In this document: one piece after another, positions 1 through 8,032 of the stretch | Layout of the letters: each line of letters opens with the position of its first letter | Numbering within the stretch: the first letter of the stretch is position 1 | DNA from: Clostridiales bacterium | GTDB taxonomy: Bacteria; Bacillota; Clostridia; Lachnospirales; Lachnospiraceae | Direction: 5' to 3' | DNA length: 45,229 nucleotides | Assembly (NCBI GenBank): GCA_018365455.1 | Contig: JAGZJZ010000051.1 | Coordinates: 1-45,229 of the forward strand | Notes under the pieces: model-generated | Databases searched by the model: none | Seen by the model: only the letters and a program-made list of their open reading frames with translations | What the model was told of the DNA's origin: nothing | Made by a program: the position numbers and the translations under genes

Positions 1-63
1 ACCTATCTGGGGTTTTTGTGTATCGCCTCAATATTAATTTGGTTAAAATGACCAATGTGTAGT

Positions 64-130
64 AATTTTCAAACACGCTCTAGAGCGTGTTTGAAAATTG
101 CTTTCTGGCAGCTGTGCTTTACACTTTGTG
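64..130 (+). repeat. Fragment of a MITE-like repeat with a 36-bp perfect palindrome
   Basis: Positions 64-99 form a perfect palindrome: arm AATTTTCAAACACGCTCT, then its reverse complement. From about 80 to 130 the sequence matches the left part of the repeat at 44815-44880 in the same orientation (CTAGAGCGTGTTT, then GCTTTCTGGCAGCTGTGC, then TTTGTGG). Only the outer 20 bp of the left palindrome arm match the right terminal repeat of that element. The site therefore looks like two element ends abutting at CTAG, or one truncated copy next to an extra end. It lies just downstream of the stop codon of the solute-binding protein (137), so it may also fold in that mRNA's 3' end. Bases 1-63 hold nothing I can assign. 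Confidence 0.6.
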
Positions 131-136
131 GAAGAA

Positions 137-1741
137 TCAGCCTTTATTTGCGTCTTGATAAGCCTGAAATGCGGTATCATGAATCTTCACCAGGTCCTGT
201 AGTCCCATGGTGTCTAATTGCTTCAGATAAGCATCCCACTCATTTTCAATGCCTCCGTCCACTACCCAGTGGGCAAACTGCGCTTCCACATATTTGTAGA
301 TATCGGTTCCAATGGTTGTCAGCTGTGTCAGCTCATCTTCCGTATATTTCAGCATGGGCAATCCGATGTTCCGGTCTGTTTTCACATACTGTTCATTGAC
401 CTTATCTTCTGCAAGCTTAATTCCATCCCCCTGATCTTGCGGCAGAATAACTTTGGAATAAAAGTCTTCATTCATATACTTGGGACCAAAATCACGCATG
501 GAATTAGACCAGGCGGAAGTATCCAGCGAACTTCCATCGGTGGGAACCAAAACTTCATAAGTGCCATCGTCATTTTTCTTAATCTGATCCGGTATGGAGC
601 CGTAATAAGTCTGCAGTGAAACCTCATCATCATAGAACTGATCCGCATACTGAAGCAGTTTCTCCGGATTTTCACAATCCTTTGTCAACACCAGTTCACG
701 GTCTGATACATCCAGAAAACTGGGGGCATATTCTACGTAATGTCCGCCATCAGGCCCCTCCAGTGCAGGAACCACCTCATACTGGTCTGCTACCGGTCCG
801 GCTACGGCATCAGCGGTCCATCCGGTAATCAATCCTACTTTTGCAGACTGAATTTTACTGGTGGCCATAGATGCTTCCTGCGTGAAAAATTCAGGATCCA
901 GTATCCCTTTCTGATACATTTCATTGAGCCACATTATGCCTTCTTTATAATTTTCCTGGGCAGGCATAAATACAGGTTTTCCTTCTGCATCCAGCCCCAT
1001 ATAATTATTATCCCGGCTTACAATGGCAGCAAACGGCGCCATCAGATCACGCATGGTATTACTTGCAACATACTGTCCGGCATTTCCGGTTATACCGATT
1101 TCATTTCCCTTATCACCATCTCCATCTGCATCTTCCGTCACAAATTTATAAAGAACCTCTTCCAATTCCTGATAGGTTTTCGGCATTTCCAGGTTCAGAT
1201 TCTGCAGCCACTTTTTATTAATATACATGCAGTTTCCATCTACTTTCGGACGCAGCGGAGCTTTTTTGGGAAGGCTGTAAATCTTGCCGTCACGATCGGT
1301 TATTCTGGCTTTCAGTTCCGGTTCTTTTTCCAGCACTTTCTTAAGATTCGGCATGTTTTGATCAATCAGATCAGACAATTCCAGAAAATAAGATTTGTTT
1401 TGTGCAATGTCTGTATCCTTCAGGCATATATTTCCCCAGAACGCATCCGGCAGCTCCCCGGAAGCCAGCAGCAGTGATTTCTGCTCCTGCCAGTCTGTAT
1501 CGTAATAAACCTTCCAGTCAATCTTTACATCACCCTTATCTTCCATTTCTTTCATAATCCCCTCATGGAGATAGTCAATGGGCCAGGTATCTGTCCAGCG
1601 GACGGTTACGATTTGAAAATCATTTTTCCCACTATCCGCTGACTGCTCGGATTCCCCGGAACCCTCTCCCTGACATCCTGCCATCATAGAACCTGCAAGA
1701 ACTGCTGCCAACAACATACACATTACTTTTTTTGCTTTCAT
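137..1741 (-). CDS. Extracellular solute-binding lipoprotein of a carbohydrate ABC importer (LplA-like)
   Basis: This 534-residue protein would bind an oligosaccharide outside the membrane and deliver it to the two permeases encoded upstream. It begins with a lipoprotein signal peptide: a basic start, a hydrophobic stretch, and lipobox M-A-G-C at about residues 20-23, followed by an acidic/serine linker. The rest has the composition and length of family 1 extracellular solute-binding proteins of the LplA/YtcQ group, which are around 500 residues. The start at 1741 has an AAGGAG ribosome site a few bases upstream. Gene order on the minus strand is permease, permease, binding protein. No ATPase is encoded here; importers of this group commonly use a shared MsmX-type ATPase elsewhere. 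The substrate cannot be read from the sequence; the nearby GH2 enzyme suggests a plant or host glycan, which is inference. Confidence 0.9.
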   Translation of the reverse strand: MKAKKVMCMLLAAVLAGSMMAGCQGEGSGESEQSADSGKNDFQIVTVRWTDTWPIDYLHEGIMKEMEDKGDVKIDWKVYYDTDWQEQKSLLLASGELPDAFWGNICLKDTDIAQNKSYFLELSDLIDQNMPNLKKVLEKEPELKARITDRDGKIYSLPKKAPLRPKVDGNCMYINKKWLQNLNLEMPKTYQELEEVLYKFVTEDADGDGDKGNEIGITGNAGQYVASNTMRDLMAPFAAIVSRDNNYMGLDAEGKPVFMPAQENYKEGIMWLNEMYQKGILDPEFFTQEASMATSKIQSAKVGLITGWTADAVAGPVADQYEVVPALEGPDGGHYVEYAPSFLDVSDRELVLTKDCENPEKLLQYADQFYDDEVSLQTYYGSIPDQIKKNDDGTYEVLVPTDGSSLDTSAWSNSMRDFGPKYMNEDFYSKVILPQDQGDGIKLAEDKVNEQYVKTDRNIGLPMLKYTEDELTQLTTIGTDIYKYVEAQFAHWVVDGGIENEWDAYLKQLDTMGLQDLVKIHDTAFQAYQDANKG

Positions 1742-1791
1742 ACTTTTTCTCCTTTTCTCTTATCTTTATTCCCGCGGGCAGCGAGCCAGAC

Positions 1792-1809
1792 GGACACGCT
1801 GGCGCGTCC
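1792..1809 (-). other. GC-rich hairpin between permease and binding-protein genes
   Basis: GGACACGC and GCGCGTCC pair over 8 bp (one wobble) around a 2-base centre, in the 140-bp gap between the second permease (ends 1882) and the lipoprotein gene (starts 1741). It has no following T-tract, so it does not look like a full terminator. Intercistronic stems of this kind often stabilise the downstream binding-protein mRNA in importer operons; that role is inference. Confidence 0.35.
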
Positions 1810-1881
1810 ATTTGGCGACTGCCGCAAGAGTCTGATAATTCCTTCCCGCCATCTGCATGCCCCACTTTGCAGCATATGGCA

Positions 1882-2796
1882 CTATCCTTTCAGTGACCCC
1901 AGCATTACCCCTTTGTTGAAATACTTCTGCACAAATGGATACATACACATAATCGGCAGACTGGAAATCACAATAATTGCATATTTGATCAGCTCTGCAG
2001 TCTGTTTTGCTTCAACTGCCGCCGCTCCGGTTGTCATGCTGACAATGGTCTGATTACTGATCAGAATATTTCTTAACACCAGCTGCAATGGCTGGAGATC
2101 CGGATTCCGCAGATAAACCAGCGCATTAAAGTAGGAATTCCACTGTCCTACCGCCGCCCACAGGGCGATAACCGCCAATACCGCTTTTGACAGAGGCAGC
2201 ACCATTTTGAAAAAAAATGTCAGTGTTCCGCAGCCGTCAATCTGTGCAGATTCCCAAAGTTCCTCCGGCAGAGTATTTCCAAAAAATGTCCTGGCGACGA
2301 CAATGTAGTACGTAACCACGGAAAACGGCAGTACCATAACCCAGAAATTATCCAGCATCTGAAATTGTTTGATTGCCAGGTAGGTGGGAATCAAACCGCC
2401 TGTAAAAAACATGGGAATCAGGAAAAATACCGTCAGAAACCTTTTACCGTAAAGGTCCTTCCGTGAAAGGGCATAGGCTGCAGGAATATTCGTTACCAGC
2501 GTAATTACAGTACCAATTACCGTATAGAGAATGGTATTCTTGTAACCGATCCACAACTGTGAGTATTCAGCCAGCTTGCGGTAGCCTTTTAAGGTAATTC
2601 CCTTGGGAAAAAATGTGATATTCCCGGCAGCTACTTCTGCTGGATTACTGAAGGAAGCGATGATAATAAAATACATCGGATAGAGTACAATAATCAAAAT
2701 AATAATGGCAATCCCATAGAGAAAAATATCAAAGATTTTATCCTCTTTCGATTTTTTGATCTTCATTCGTTTAACTGCTTTTCCTTTTGATGTCAA
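1882..2796 (-). CDS. Carbohydrate ABC transporter permease (LplC/YtcP type)
   Basis: This 304-residue inner-membrane permease forms the transport channel together with the protein encoded just upstream. It has about six hydrophobic segments. The binding-protein-dependent permease (EAA) loop is at about residues 180-210, with E-L-W-E-S-A-Q-I-D-G-C-G followed by hydrophobic residues and L-P-L-S-K, the usual contact with the ATPase. Length and order match CUT1-type LplC permeases. The likely start is TTG at 2796, because AGGAGG lies about 9 bases upstream; the first in-frame ATG (2766) has no comparable site. It follows the first permease gene by 13 bases, so the two are co-transcribed. Confidence 0.92.
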   Translation of the reverse strand: MTSKGKAVKRMKIKKSKEDKIFDIFLYGIAIIILIIVLYPMYFIIIASFSNPAEVAAGNITFFPKGITLKGYRKLAEYSQLWIGYKNTILYTVIGTVITLVTNIPAAYALSRKDLYGKRFLTVFFLIPMFFTGGLIPTYLAIKQFQMLDNFWVMVLPFSVVTYYIVVARTFFGNTLPEELWESAQIDGCGTLTFFFKMVLPLSKAVLAVIALWAAVGQWNSYFNALVYLRNPDLQPLQLVLRNILISNQTIVSMTTGAAAVEAKQTAELIKYAIIVISSLPIMCMYPFVQKYFNKGVMLGSLKG

Positions 2797-2809
2797 TGTT
2801 CTCTCCCTC

Positions 2810-3754
2810 CTATATCAGTGATGTATTGCTCATCTTTTTTGATATCTGATTCACCAGAAGCAGAAGCGCAAGGTTAATCACGTTATTAAAAAGACCGATT
2901 GCCGCAGAAAGGCTGTATTGGTTGCTGACCAATCCCATCTTATATACATAAGTTGCAATGATCTCACTGGTTCCGCTGTTCAGTGTATTCTGGAGCAGAT
3001 ATACCTTTTCAAATCCAATTCCCATTACACTGCCGGCTCGAAGTATGAACATAATTGTTGCCGTAGGCAGAAGCATGGGGATATCAATATGCTTTAATTT
3101 CTGCCATTTACTTGCTCCATCCATGGTTGCAGCTTCATACAAAGACGGATCTACCGCAGATAGTGCTGCTATGTAAAGGATACTGTCCCAGCCCACATGC
3201 TGCCATGCCTCCGTCCATACATAGATACTGGGAAATGCTCCCGGCGATCCCATCAGATTAGGCAATGTTATTCCTGCATAACTTAGAAGCTTTGCAATAA
3301 TTCCATGACTGGGCGACAAGAACAAAATAATCATCCCACACATTACAACGGTTGATATAAAATGGGGCAGATAGGTGGATACCTGAAAAAACTTCCTGAA
3401 TTTTGTTCTGGTAATCTGATTACACATCAGCGCCAGTGCAATTGGCAGCGGAAATGTAACAACAATCGTATAAAGGCTGATTACAAGTGTATTTCGTATG
3501 GTGGGCCAGAATTGATAAGAATTAAAATACTGTTCAAAGTTTTTAAGACCAACCCACGGACTTCCTAAAATTCCTCCAGCCGGTGTAAAATTTTTAAATG
3601 CAATAATGACTCCGTACATGGGATAGTACATAAACAGCAGCATAATGATAATTGCCGGCAGCATCAGCAGATATAAAGCCCGGCTTCTCTTAATGCCTTT
3701 TTTCATCACCTGAAACCTTTGTTTTGGTAAAACAGCGGTTTTTGTTTTGCGCAT
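2810..3754 (-). CDS. Carbohydrate ABC transporter permease (LplB/YtoP type)
   Basis: This is the first gene of the importer operon and encodes a 314-residue membrane permease of the LplB group. A basic N-terminus leads into a membrane segment with the family-typical run P-M-Y-G-V-I-I-A-F-K-N-F. The EAA loop appears as L-Y-E-A-A-T-M-D-G-A-S-K-W-Q-K at about residue 210, followed by I-D-I-P-M-L-L-P. I placed the start at 3754, where GGGAGGAAAGG lies just upstream; an in-frame ATG at 3775 would put that site inside the gene. The YesN-type regulator gene is immediately upstream on the same strand, separated by a terminator. This is the usual arrangement for regulator-controlled sugar uptake. Confidence 0.92.
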   Translation of the reverse strand: MRKTKTAVLPKQRFQVMKKGIKRSRALYLLMLPAIIIMLLFMYYPMYGVIIAFKNFTPAGGILGSPWVGLKNFEQYFNSYQFWPTIRNTLVISLYTIVVTFPLPIALALMCNQITRTKFRKFFQVSTYLPHFISTVVMCGMIILFLSPSHGIIAKLLSYAGITLPNLMGSPGAFPSIYVWTEAWQHVGWDSILYIAALSAVDPSLYEAATMDGASKWQKLKHIDIPMLLPTATIMFILRAGSVMGIGFEKVYLLQNTLNSGTSEIIATYVYKMGLVSNQYSLSAAIGLFNNVINLALLLLVNQISKKMSNTSLI

Positions 3755-3785
3755 CTTCCTTTCCTCCCTGTTCAATGATGAACCT

Positions 3786-3791
3786 ATTATA
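3786..3791 (-). promoter_or_regulatory. Candidate -10 box of the importer operon
   Basis: The minus strand reads TATAAT here, about 30-35 bp upstream of the chosen permease start and just downstream of the terminator at 3842-3864. I see no good -35 box at the expected distance, which would fit a promoter that needs the AraC-type activator encoded upstream. That dependence is inference. Confidence 0.4.
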
Positions 3792-3837
3792 TAAAATGCG
3801 CGGAATATTTTCTGTAATTATTAAGTTGTGCACTAAC

Positions 3838-3866
3838 AAAAAAGAGGCGGATTTTCCACCTCTTCT
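3838..3866 (-). terminator. Rho-independent terminator of the YesN-type regulator gene
   Basis: AAGAGGCGG (3842-3850) pairs with CCACCTCTT (3856-3864) with one wobble around a 5-base loop. On the minus strand the stem is followed by a run of T (A-run at about 3836-3843 on the plus strand). It lies about 65 bp after the stop of the regulator gene and separates it from the importer operon. Confidence 0.75.
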
Positions 3867-3927
3867 CACCTGTTCTAACAGATATTTAATAAAATTCCGT
3901 TTTTTTGTTAATCATTCTCATTTTACT

Positions 3928-5493
3928 TTACTGCAGCAGTGTACTTCTTTCCTTCGCTTTACGCATCCGGTACTCGTTTGGAGTCACGCCTGCCCAGTCA
4001 CGGAAAGTTTTACTAAAATAAGAAAAATTACTGTACCCCACTTCCATCGCTATTTTACTCACCGGAAGTGCAGTATCCTCCAGATATTTTCTCGCTCTTT
4101 CCATCCTCCTGGATGCTATATAAGAAGTGATGGACATCCCTGCAGCATTCATAAAAATACGGGAAATATAATCTTCCGAGAGATAGACCTGGGCTGCCAA
4201 GGTCTTTCTGGACAAGTCTTCTTTCAGATTTTCTTCAATGTACCGCTTCAGGCAATCCACCACAGATTCCTGCCTGCAGTCACTCTTTTGATTCCCCTCC
4301 AGCTTTTCAAACAGGAATCTGATAAATGTCCTCCAGCCTTCCATCGTCCGGTAAGCATCTTTTTCATAGCTTTCAAATTCCTGCATTTCAAAGATCGATT
4401 CTAATACCTGCCCGCGCTCCCGCAAATGCCTTTCAATCAGTCCCGTGGTCTTCTTATGGAAAGCCTGCAGCATCTGAACCTTCATGATATTTTCCCGGGA
4501 ACAGGTATCGGTATATTCCAGTATTTCCTGCTGCATATGCATAAAATCAGCGGACCGTTCCAGCTCTGCAAACCAGTTTTCATCCGGAAAACACGCTTTG
4601 GCATCCCGGGATTCCTGTCTCAGCCAGTCGCCTTCCCCCAATACCGGATTATCACCGGGTACCGCCTCCATTTCCATCTGTTCCAAATGTTCCAGGCTGT
4701 GATGCAGTTCTCCCACTGTTCCCACGCTCCCGGCATAAATGCAGACCGGCTGTGCAATTACCCTTTGCAGGCAGCGGCATAGCTCCTGCTTTTTTTCTTG
4801 CAGACAAATTCCAGCCGGCTCCTTGCATATTAACATCCATTCGCAGGCATCCACACGGATCAGTGCTTCCGCCTGTCCGCCCTCCAGTATCTTTCTCACA
4901 TGGCTGCTGACCAGTATCTGAAACCGAACGGCATCTTTTTTACCTTTGTGATCCCTGTCCGGAAATATGCGTATAAAATTCAGGCTGAAGTCTGCATCCC
5001 CATAAATCCGCCGTAATTCCTTTTCCGCCTCCGTCTGCCTCCTGGAATCTTGTGCAAGCAGGAACGTTTCCCACAGATTCAGATTTCTGTTCCCGCCTCC
5101 ATGATCCCCTTCCTTTTCCTCCACCCGCTTAATACTCCTCTGTAATGCTATCTCCAGTTCCTCAGTCGTAACAGGCTTCACCAGATACTCACTGGAATTG
5201 AGCTGCATGGCTTTTTGGGCATAGCTGAAATAAGCATAGCTGCTAAGGAAAATGCATTCCACCGGAAGCTGTTTCTGACGAATCCACTCCAGCAATTCCA
5301 GACCGCTTCCCTGGGGCATCTCAATATCCGACAGGAGAATCTGAATGGGCATTTCTTCCAGAAGCTTCATTGCCTGTCTAATATTACTGGCTGTGAGCAC
5401 ATTGCTGATTCCAAGACGTTCAAAATGAACCGTCTTTTCCAGTTTCTCCGTTACCAGCCTGTCGTCATCTACTATCAACATACTTATTTCCAT
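3928..5493 (-). CDS. YesN-type response regulator with AraC-family DNA-binding domain
   Basis: This protein of about 521 residues has an N-terminal receiver domain. The acidic pair is in M-L-I-V-D-D-D, the phospho-acceptor Asp in L-L-S-D-I-E-M-P, and the Lys in Y-L-V-K-P. A long divergent middle region follows. Two AraC helix-turn-helix motifs lie in the last 100 residues (Y-L-S-E-D-Y-I-S-R-I-F and G-Y-S-N-F-S-Y-F-S-K-T-F, then W-A-G-V-T-P-N-E-Y). Such proteins, phosphorylated by YesM-type kinases, activate sugar-uptake operons; the importer directly downstream is the obvious target. No YesM kinase gene is in the window, so its partner is elsewhere or lost. The start is uncertain: ATG at 5493 has GAAGGGAAG at reasonable spacing, and ATG 5499 or GTG 5523 are alternatives. 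Confidence 0.88.
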   Translation of the reverse strand: MEISMLIVDDDRLVTEKLEKTVHFERLGISNVLTASNIRQAMKLLEEMPIQILLSDIEMPQGSGLELLEWIRQKQLPVECIFLSSYAYFSYAQKAMQLNSSEYLVKPVTTEELEIALQRSIKRVEEKEGDHGGGNRNLNLWETFLLAQDSRRQTEAEKELRRIYGDADFSLNFIRIFPDRDHKGKKDAVRFQILVSSHVRKILEGGQAEALIRVDACEWMLICKEPAGICLQEKKQELCRCLQRVIAQPVCIYAGSVGTVGELHHSLEHLEQMEMEAVPGDNPVLGEGDWLRQESRDAKACFPDENWFAELERSADFMHMQQEILEYTDTCSRENIMKVQMLQAFHKKTTGLIERHLRERGQVLESIFEMQEFESYEKDAYRTMEGWRTFIRFLFEKLEGNQKSDCRQESVVDCLKRYIEENLKEDLSRKTLAAQVYLSEDYISRIFMNAAGMSITSYIASRRMERARKYLEDTALPVSKIAMEVGYSNFSYFSKTFRDWAGVTPNEYRMRKAKERSTLLQ

Positions 5494-5523
5494 AAACATC
5501 TTCCCTTCTGCAGTATTTCCCAC

Positions 5524-6042
5524 CGCTCTGCATCTTTTCTGTTCACCATATTTGCATTATATTTGCATTATCTTTGCAAAAAATGCACAGCGCTGAAAAA
5601 TACTTTTTTTCTATTTTAGCATAATTAGGGTGTGATATCTACCTGATCCGGCGTGTTTTAGATTTGCTTTCATAAAAATATAAGCACAAATTTACAGCTG
5701 AAAATCTTCCATATTGGATTTTCAATGTCCATATTTTCTTTTTCCCTATGTTTTTCTTAATATAATCCCAAGCTTTTTTATAAATGATTTATTTCCCTGC
5801 CATACTTAGGACACAATTCTTCGGTATACTAATAACATCAAATGAAGGACAGCGGTTTCACAGCATAATAATTTGAAACTGATCAGTAGTGGATTGCCGT
5901 TGGACTTCGCCTAACAATTATCCAACAATATTGGTTAACATAAACTTTTTCATAACTCAGCCCTGTACGCTACGTACAGGGCTCTCCCTCCGTTTAGGGG
6001 ATCAATTATCTGTTCATTCATTCCAATTCCCAATTTATCACA
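5524..6042. other. Divergent intergenic region with an 11-bp hairpin
   Basis: This gap lies between the YesN-type regulator and the MerR gene. TTTGCATTAT occurs twice in tandem (about 5548-5571) upstream of the regulator and could be part of its promoter region. AGCCCTGTACG (5959-5969) and CGTACAGGGCT (5973-5983) form a perfect 11-bp stem with a 3-base loop. No T-tract follows on either strand, so I do not call it a terminator. An open frame runs through the region into the MerR gene, but its composition and lack of a ribosome site argue against coding. I see no gene here. Confidence 0.5.
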
Positions 6043-6073
6043 TTGACTTTACCCTTAGGGTAAGGTGTAAAAT
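6043..6073 (+). promoter_or_regulatory. MerR-type promoter with 19-bp spacer and dyad operator
   Basis: The -35 box TTGACT (6043-6048) and -10 box TAAAAT (6068-6073) are separated by 19 bp, longer than the usual 17. The spacer carries a dyad, TTACCCT and AGGGTAA around a single base (about 6049-6063), extended outward with partial symmetry. An over-long spacer filled by a dyad is the hallmark of promoters untwisted by MerR-family activators. It lies about 40 bp upstream of the MerR gene, so it probably serves autoregulation and expression of the downstream hydrolase and UvrA-like genes. Confidence 0.85.
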
Positions 6074-6113
6074 ACAGACAGGCGAAAAAGTTACGCCGAA
6101 AGGAGGATATTCC

Positions 6114-6938
6114 ATGTTATCCATTGGAGAGTTTTCAAATATATGCAAAGTTTCCACAAAGACCCTTCGCTATTATGCCGAAATAGGCCTGATTCTGCCA
6201 GATGAGATCAACCCGGAAAACGGTTACCGGTATTATTCTGTGGAACAGCTGGAGACCATGTTATTTATCAACCGCCTGAAATCCTACCATTTTTCTTTAG
6301 AAGAAATCAAAGCAGTCCTTGAGGCAGACGAACTGCAGGAAGAAAAGCTTTGTCAGGAACTGACCCGAAAGAAAAAAGAAATGGAACGTCAGATAACTGA
6401 ATTTCAGAAGACTTTAAATCAGTTAAATGATGATATCTCTGTTTTAAAACAGGGGAAATCCATTATGTCCTATCTGGAAAATATTGATGTACAGCTTGTA
6501 GAGGTGCCAAAGATGTATCTTCTGTCAATCCGCAAAATGCTGACCGAAAGTGAAATTGCTGAGGAATACGGGAATTGCTTCCATAAAATATTTCGGAAAA
6601 TAGCAGACGACAATCTGACTGTGCCCGCCCCGCCAATGGTACTTTTCCACAGTGATGACTTTAGTCCGTTTGGTTTAGATATTGAGTTCGCGGTCCCGGT
6701 TAAAGAGTATATTACAGGAACAAGGGATTTTCATCCCGGGCTCTGCTTAAAAACAGTTGTACACGGATCTTATTCCGGACTGTCTTCTGTATACACAAAA
6801 CAGCATGAATGGGCAGAAAAAGAAGGCTATGAAAACAACAACGCTCTCTATGAAGTATATGTCACAGATCCTTCCCAGACAGCAGATGAAAGCGGCCTTA
6901 TAACCGAGGTTTATTATCCGGTTAAAAAGAAGGTATAA
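6114..6938 (+). CDS. MerR-family regulator with GyrI-like effector-binding domain
   Basis: This 274-residue transcription activator has a MerR winged helix at residues 1-70 (S-I-G-E-F-S, then T-L-R-Y-Y-A-E-I-G-L-I, then G-Y-R-Y-Y). A coiled-coil dimerisation helix spans about 75-115. The C-terminal half resembles the GyrI/BmrR ligand-binding fold. That architecture is typical of multidrug- or metabolite-sensing BmrR-like activators. The start at 6114 has AAAGGAGG 8 bases upstream and lies just after the MerR-type promoter. The hydrolase gene follows after 63 bp on the same strand and the UvrA-like gene after that, so the three are probably one regulon. The ligand is not deducible. Confidence 0.92.
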   Translation: MLSIGEFSNICKVSTKTLRYYAEIGLILPDEINPENGYRYYSVEQLETMLFINRLKSYHFSLEEIKAVLEADELQEEKLCQELTRKKKEMERQITEFQKTLNQLNDDISVLKQGKSIMSYLENIDVQLVEVPKMYLLSIRKMLTESEIAEEYGNCFHKIFRKIADDNLTVPAPPMVLFHSDDFSPFGLDIEFAVPVKEYITGTRDFHPGLCLKTVVHGSYSGLSSVYTKQHEWAEKEGYENNNALYEVYVTDPSQTADESGLITEVYYPVKKKV

Positions 6939-7001
6939 CAGCTCACAGATATACAACCATTAATGCAACCCTGCACTTATAGATCAGGAGGAGGACTTCA
7001 T

Positions 7002-7991
7002 ATGAACCAGGAAAAGATTACAGCGTTGGAGAACCGAATTAAAAAAGATTACAGCAATACCGCCGGGATCATTGTACAAAAAGGAGGAAACACTCTCTAT
7101 GAAAATTATTTTAATGAATGCAATGCCCACAGCCGAATCCATGTGTATTCCGTTACAAAGAGTATCGTTTCCATCTTGATCGGGATTGCCGCAGATCAGG
7201 GAAAAATTAAAAGTATTGACCAGAAGGTATTGGATTTCTTTCCCGAATATACGGTAAAAAGCCGTGAAAAAACCATACAGCATATCACACTTAAGAATCT
7301 GCTCACCATGACAGCTCCTTATAAATACAGGATTCCCCCCTACATTAAATATTTCACCAGTGACGACAGTGTAAAGTTTACCCTTGATTTATTAGGCGGA
7401 AGAGGGCAAATCGGGGAATTTCGATATACGCCGCTGATCGGACCGGATCTTCTGTCAGGCATCCTTGTCCGCGCAACTGGTCAGTCTGTATTTGATTTTG
7501 CATCTGAGAATCTTTTCTCGCCGCTTGGGATAACCGTGGAACGCAGCCTGAAATTTCATAACAAAGAAGAACAGATGGAATTTAATAAATCTAAGACCAT
7601 CAGCGGCTGGGCTGCTGACACAGCAGGCGTAAATACAGGCGGCTGGGGCCTGACTCTTTCACCGATGGACATGGCAAAAATAGGACGGCTCTATTTAGAT
7701 GACGGAGTGTGGAATGGAAAACAAATCGTATCGGCTGAGTGGTTAAAGGAGAGCACAACGGTACATAGCCAGTGGAAAAAAGAAAATCTGAACTATGGAT
7801 ATCTATGGTGGATTACAGATGAAAAAGAACATGCCTGCGCAGCCATGGGCGATGGCGGAAATGTAATTTACTTCAATAAGAAGAAAAATATGGTTATTTC
7901 GATTGCTTCTTTTTTTGTACCCAAAGCAAAGGACCGGCTGGAACTCATTAAAGAATATATCGAACCAGCCTTTGAAAATTGTGAATCGTGA
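7002..7991 (+). CDS. Serine hydrolase of the class C beta-lactamase/penicillin-binding-protein fold
   Basis: This 329-residue protein has the S-x-x-K nucleophile motif as S50-V-T-K53. The class C-like middle region (R-Y-T-P-L-I-G-P-D-L-L-S-G-I-L) is at about residues 145-165, where family members usually have Y-x-N. There is also a G-W-G-L-T-L-S-P-M-D-M-A-K-I-G segment. The C-terminal G-D-G-G-N may stand in for the usual H/K-x-G motif. There is no signal peptide, so it is probably cytoplasmic and acts as an esterase, amidase or peptidase rather than a secreted beta-lactamase. The start at 7002 follows AGGAGGAGG. It lies between MerR and the UvrA-like gene, which suggests a role in detoxification or resistance. 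The substrate is unknown. Confidence 0.85.
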   Translation: MNQEKITALENRIKKDYSNTAGIIVQKGGNTLYENYFNECNAHSRIHVYSVTKSIVSILIGIAADQGKIKSIDQKVLDFFPEYTVKSREKTIQHITLKNLLTMTAPYKYRIPPYIKYFTSDDSVKFTLDLLGGRGQIGEFRYTPLIGPDLLSGILVRATGQSVFDFASENLFSPLGITVERSLKFHNKEEQMEFNKSKTISGWAADTAGVNTGGWGLTLSPMDMAKIGRLYLDDGVWNGKQIVSAEWLKESTTVHSQWKKENLNYGYLWWITDEKEHACAAMGDGGNVIYFNKKKNMVISIASFFVPKAKDRLELIKEYIEPAFENCES

Positions 7992-8032
7992 ATCAGCAGC
8001 ATACACCCTGCTGCCGGTTTATATAAGGAGCT

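Noticed and set aside
740..1477. Plus-strand open frame of 245 codons opposite the solute-binding protein
   Set aside because: It is antisense to a clear lipoprotein gene and has no ribosome site or recognisable domain.
5889..6113. In-frame N-terminal extension of the MerR protein
   Set aside because: The extension crosses the MerR promoter and ribosome site; MerR proteins start a few residues before the helix-turn-helix, as at 6114.
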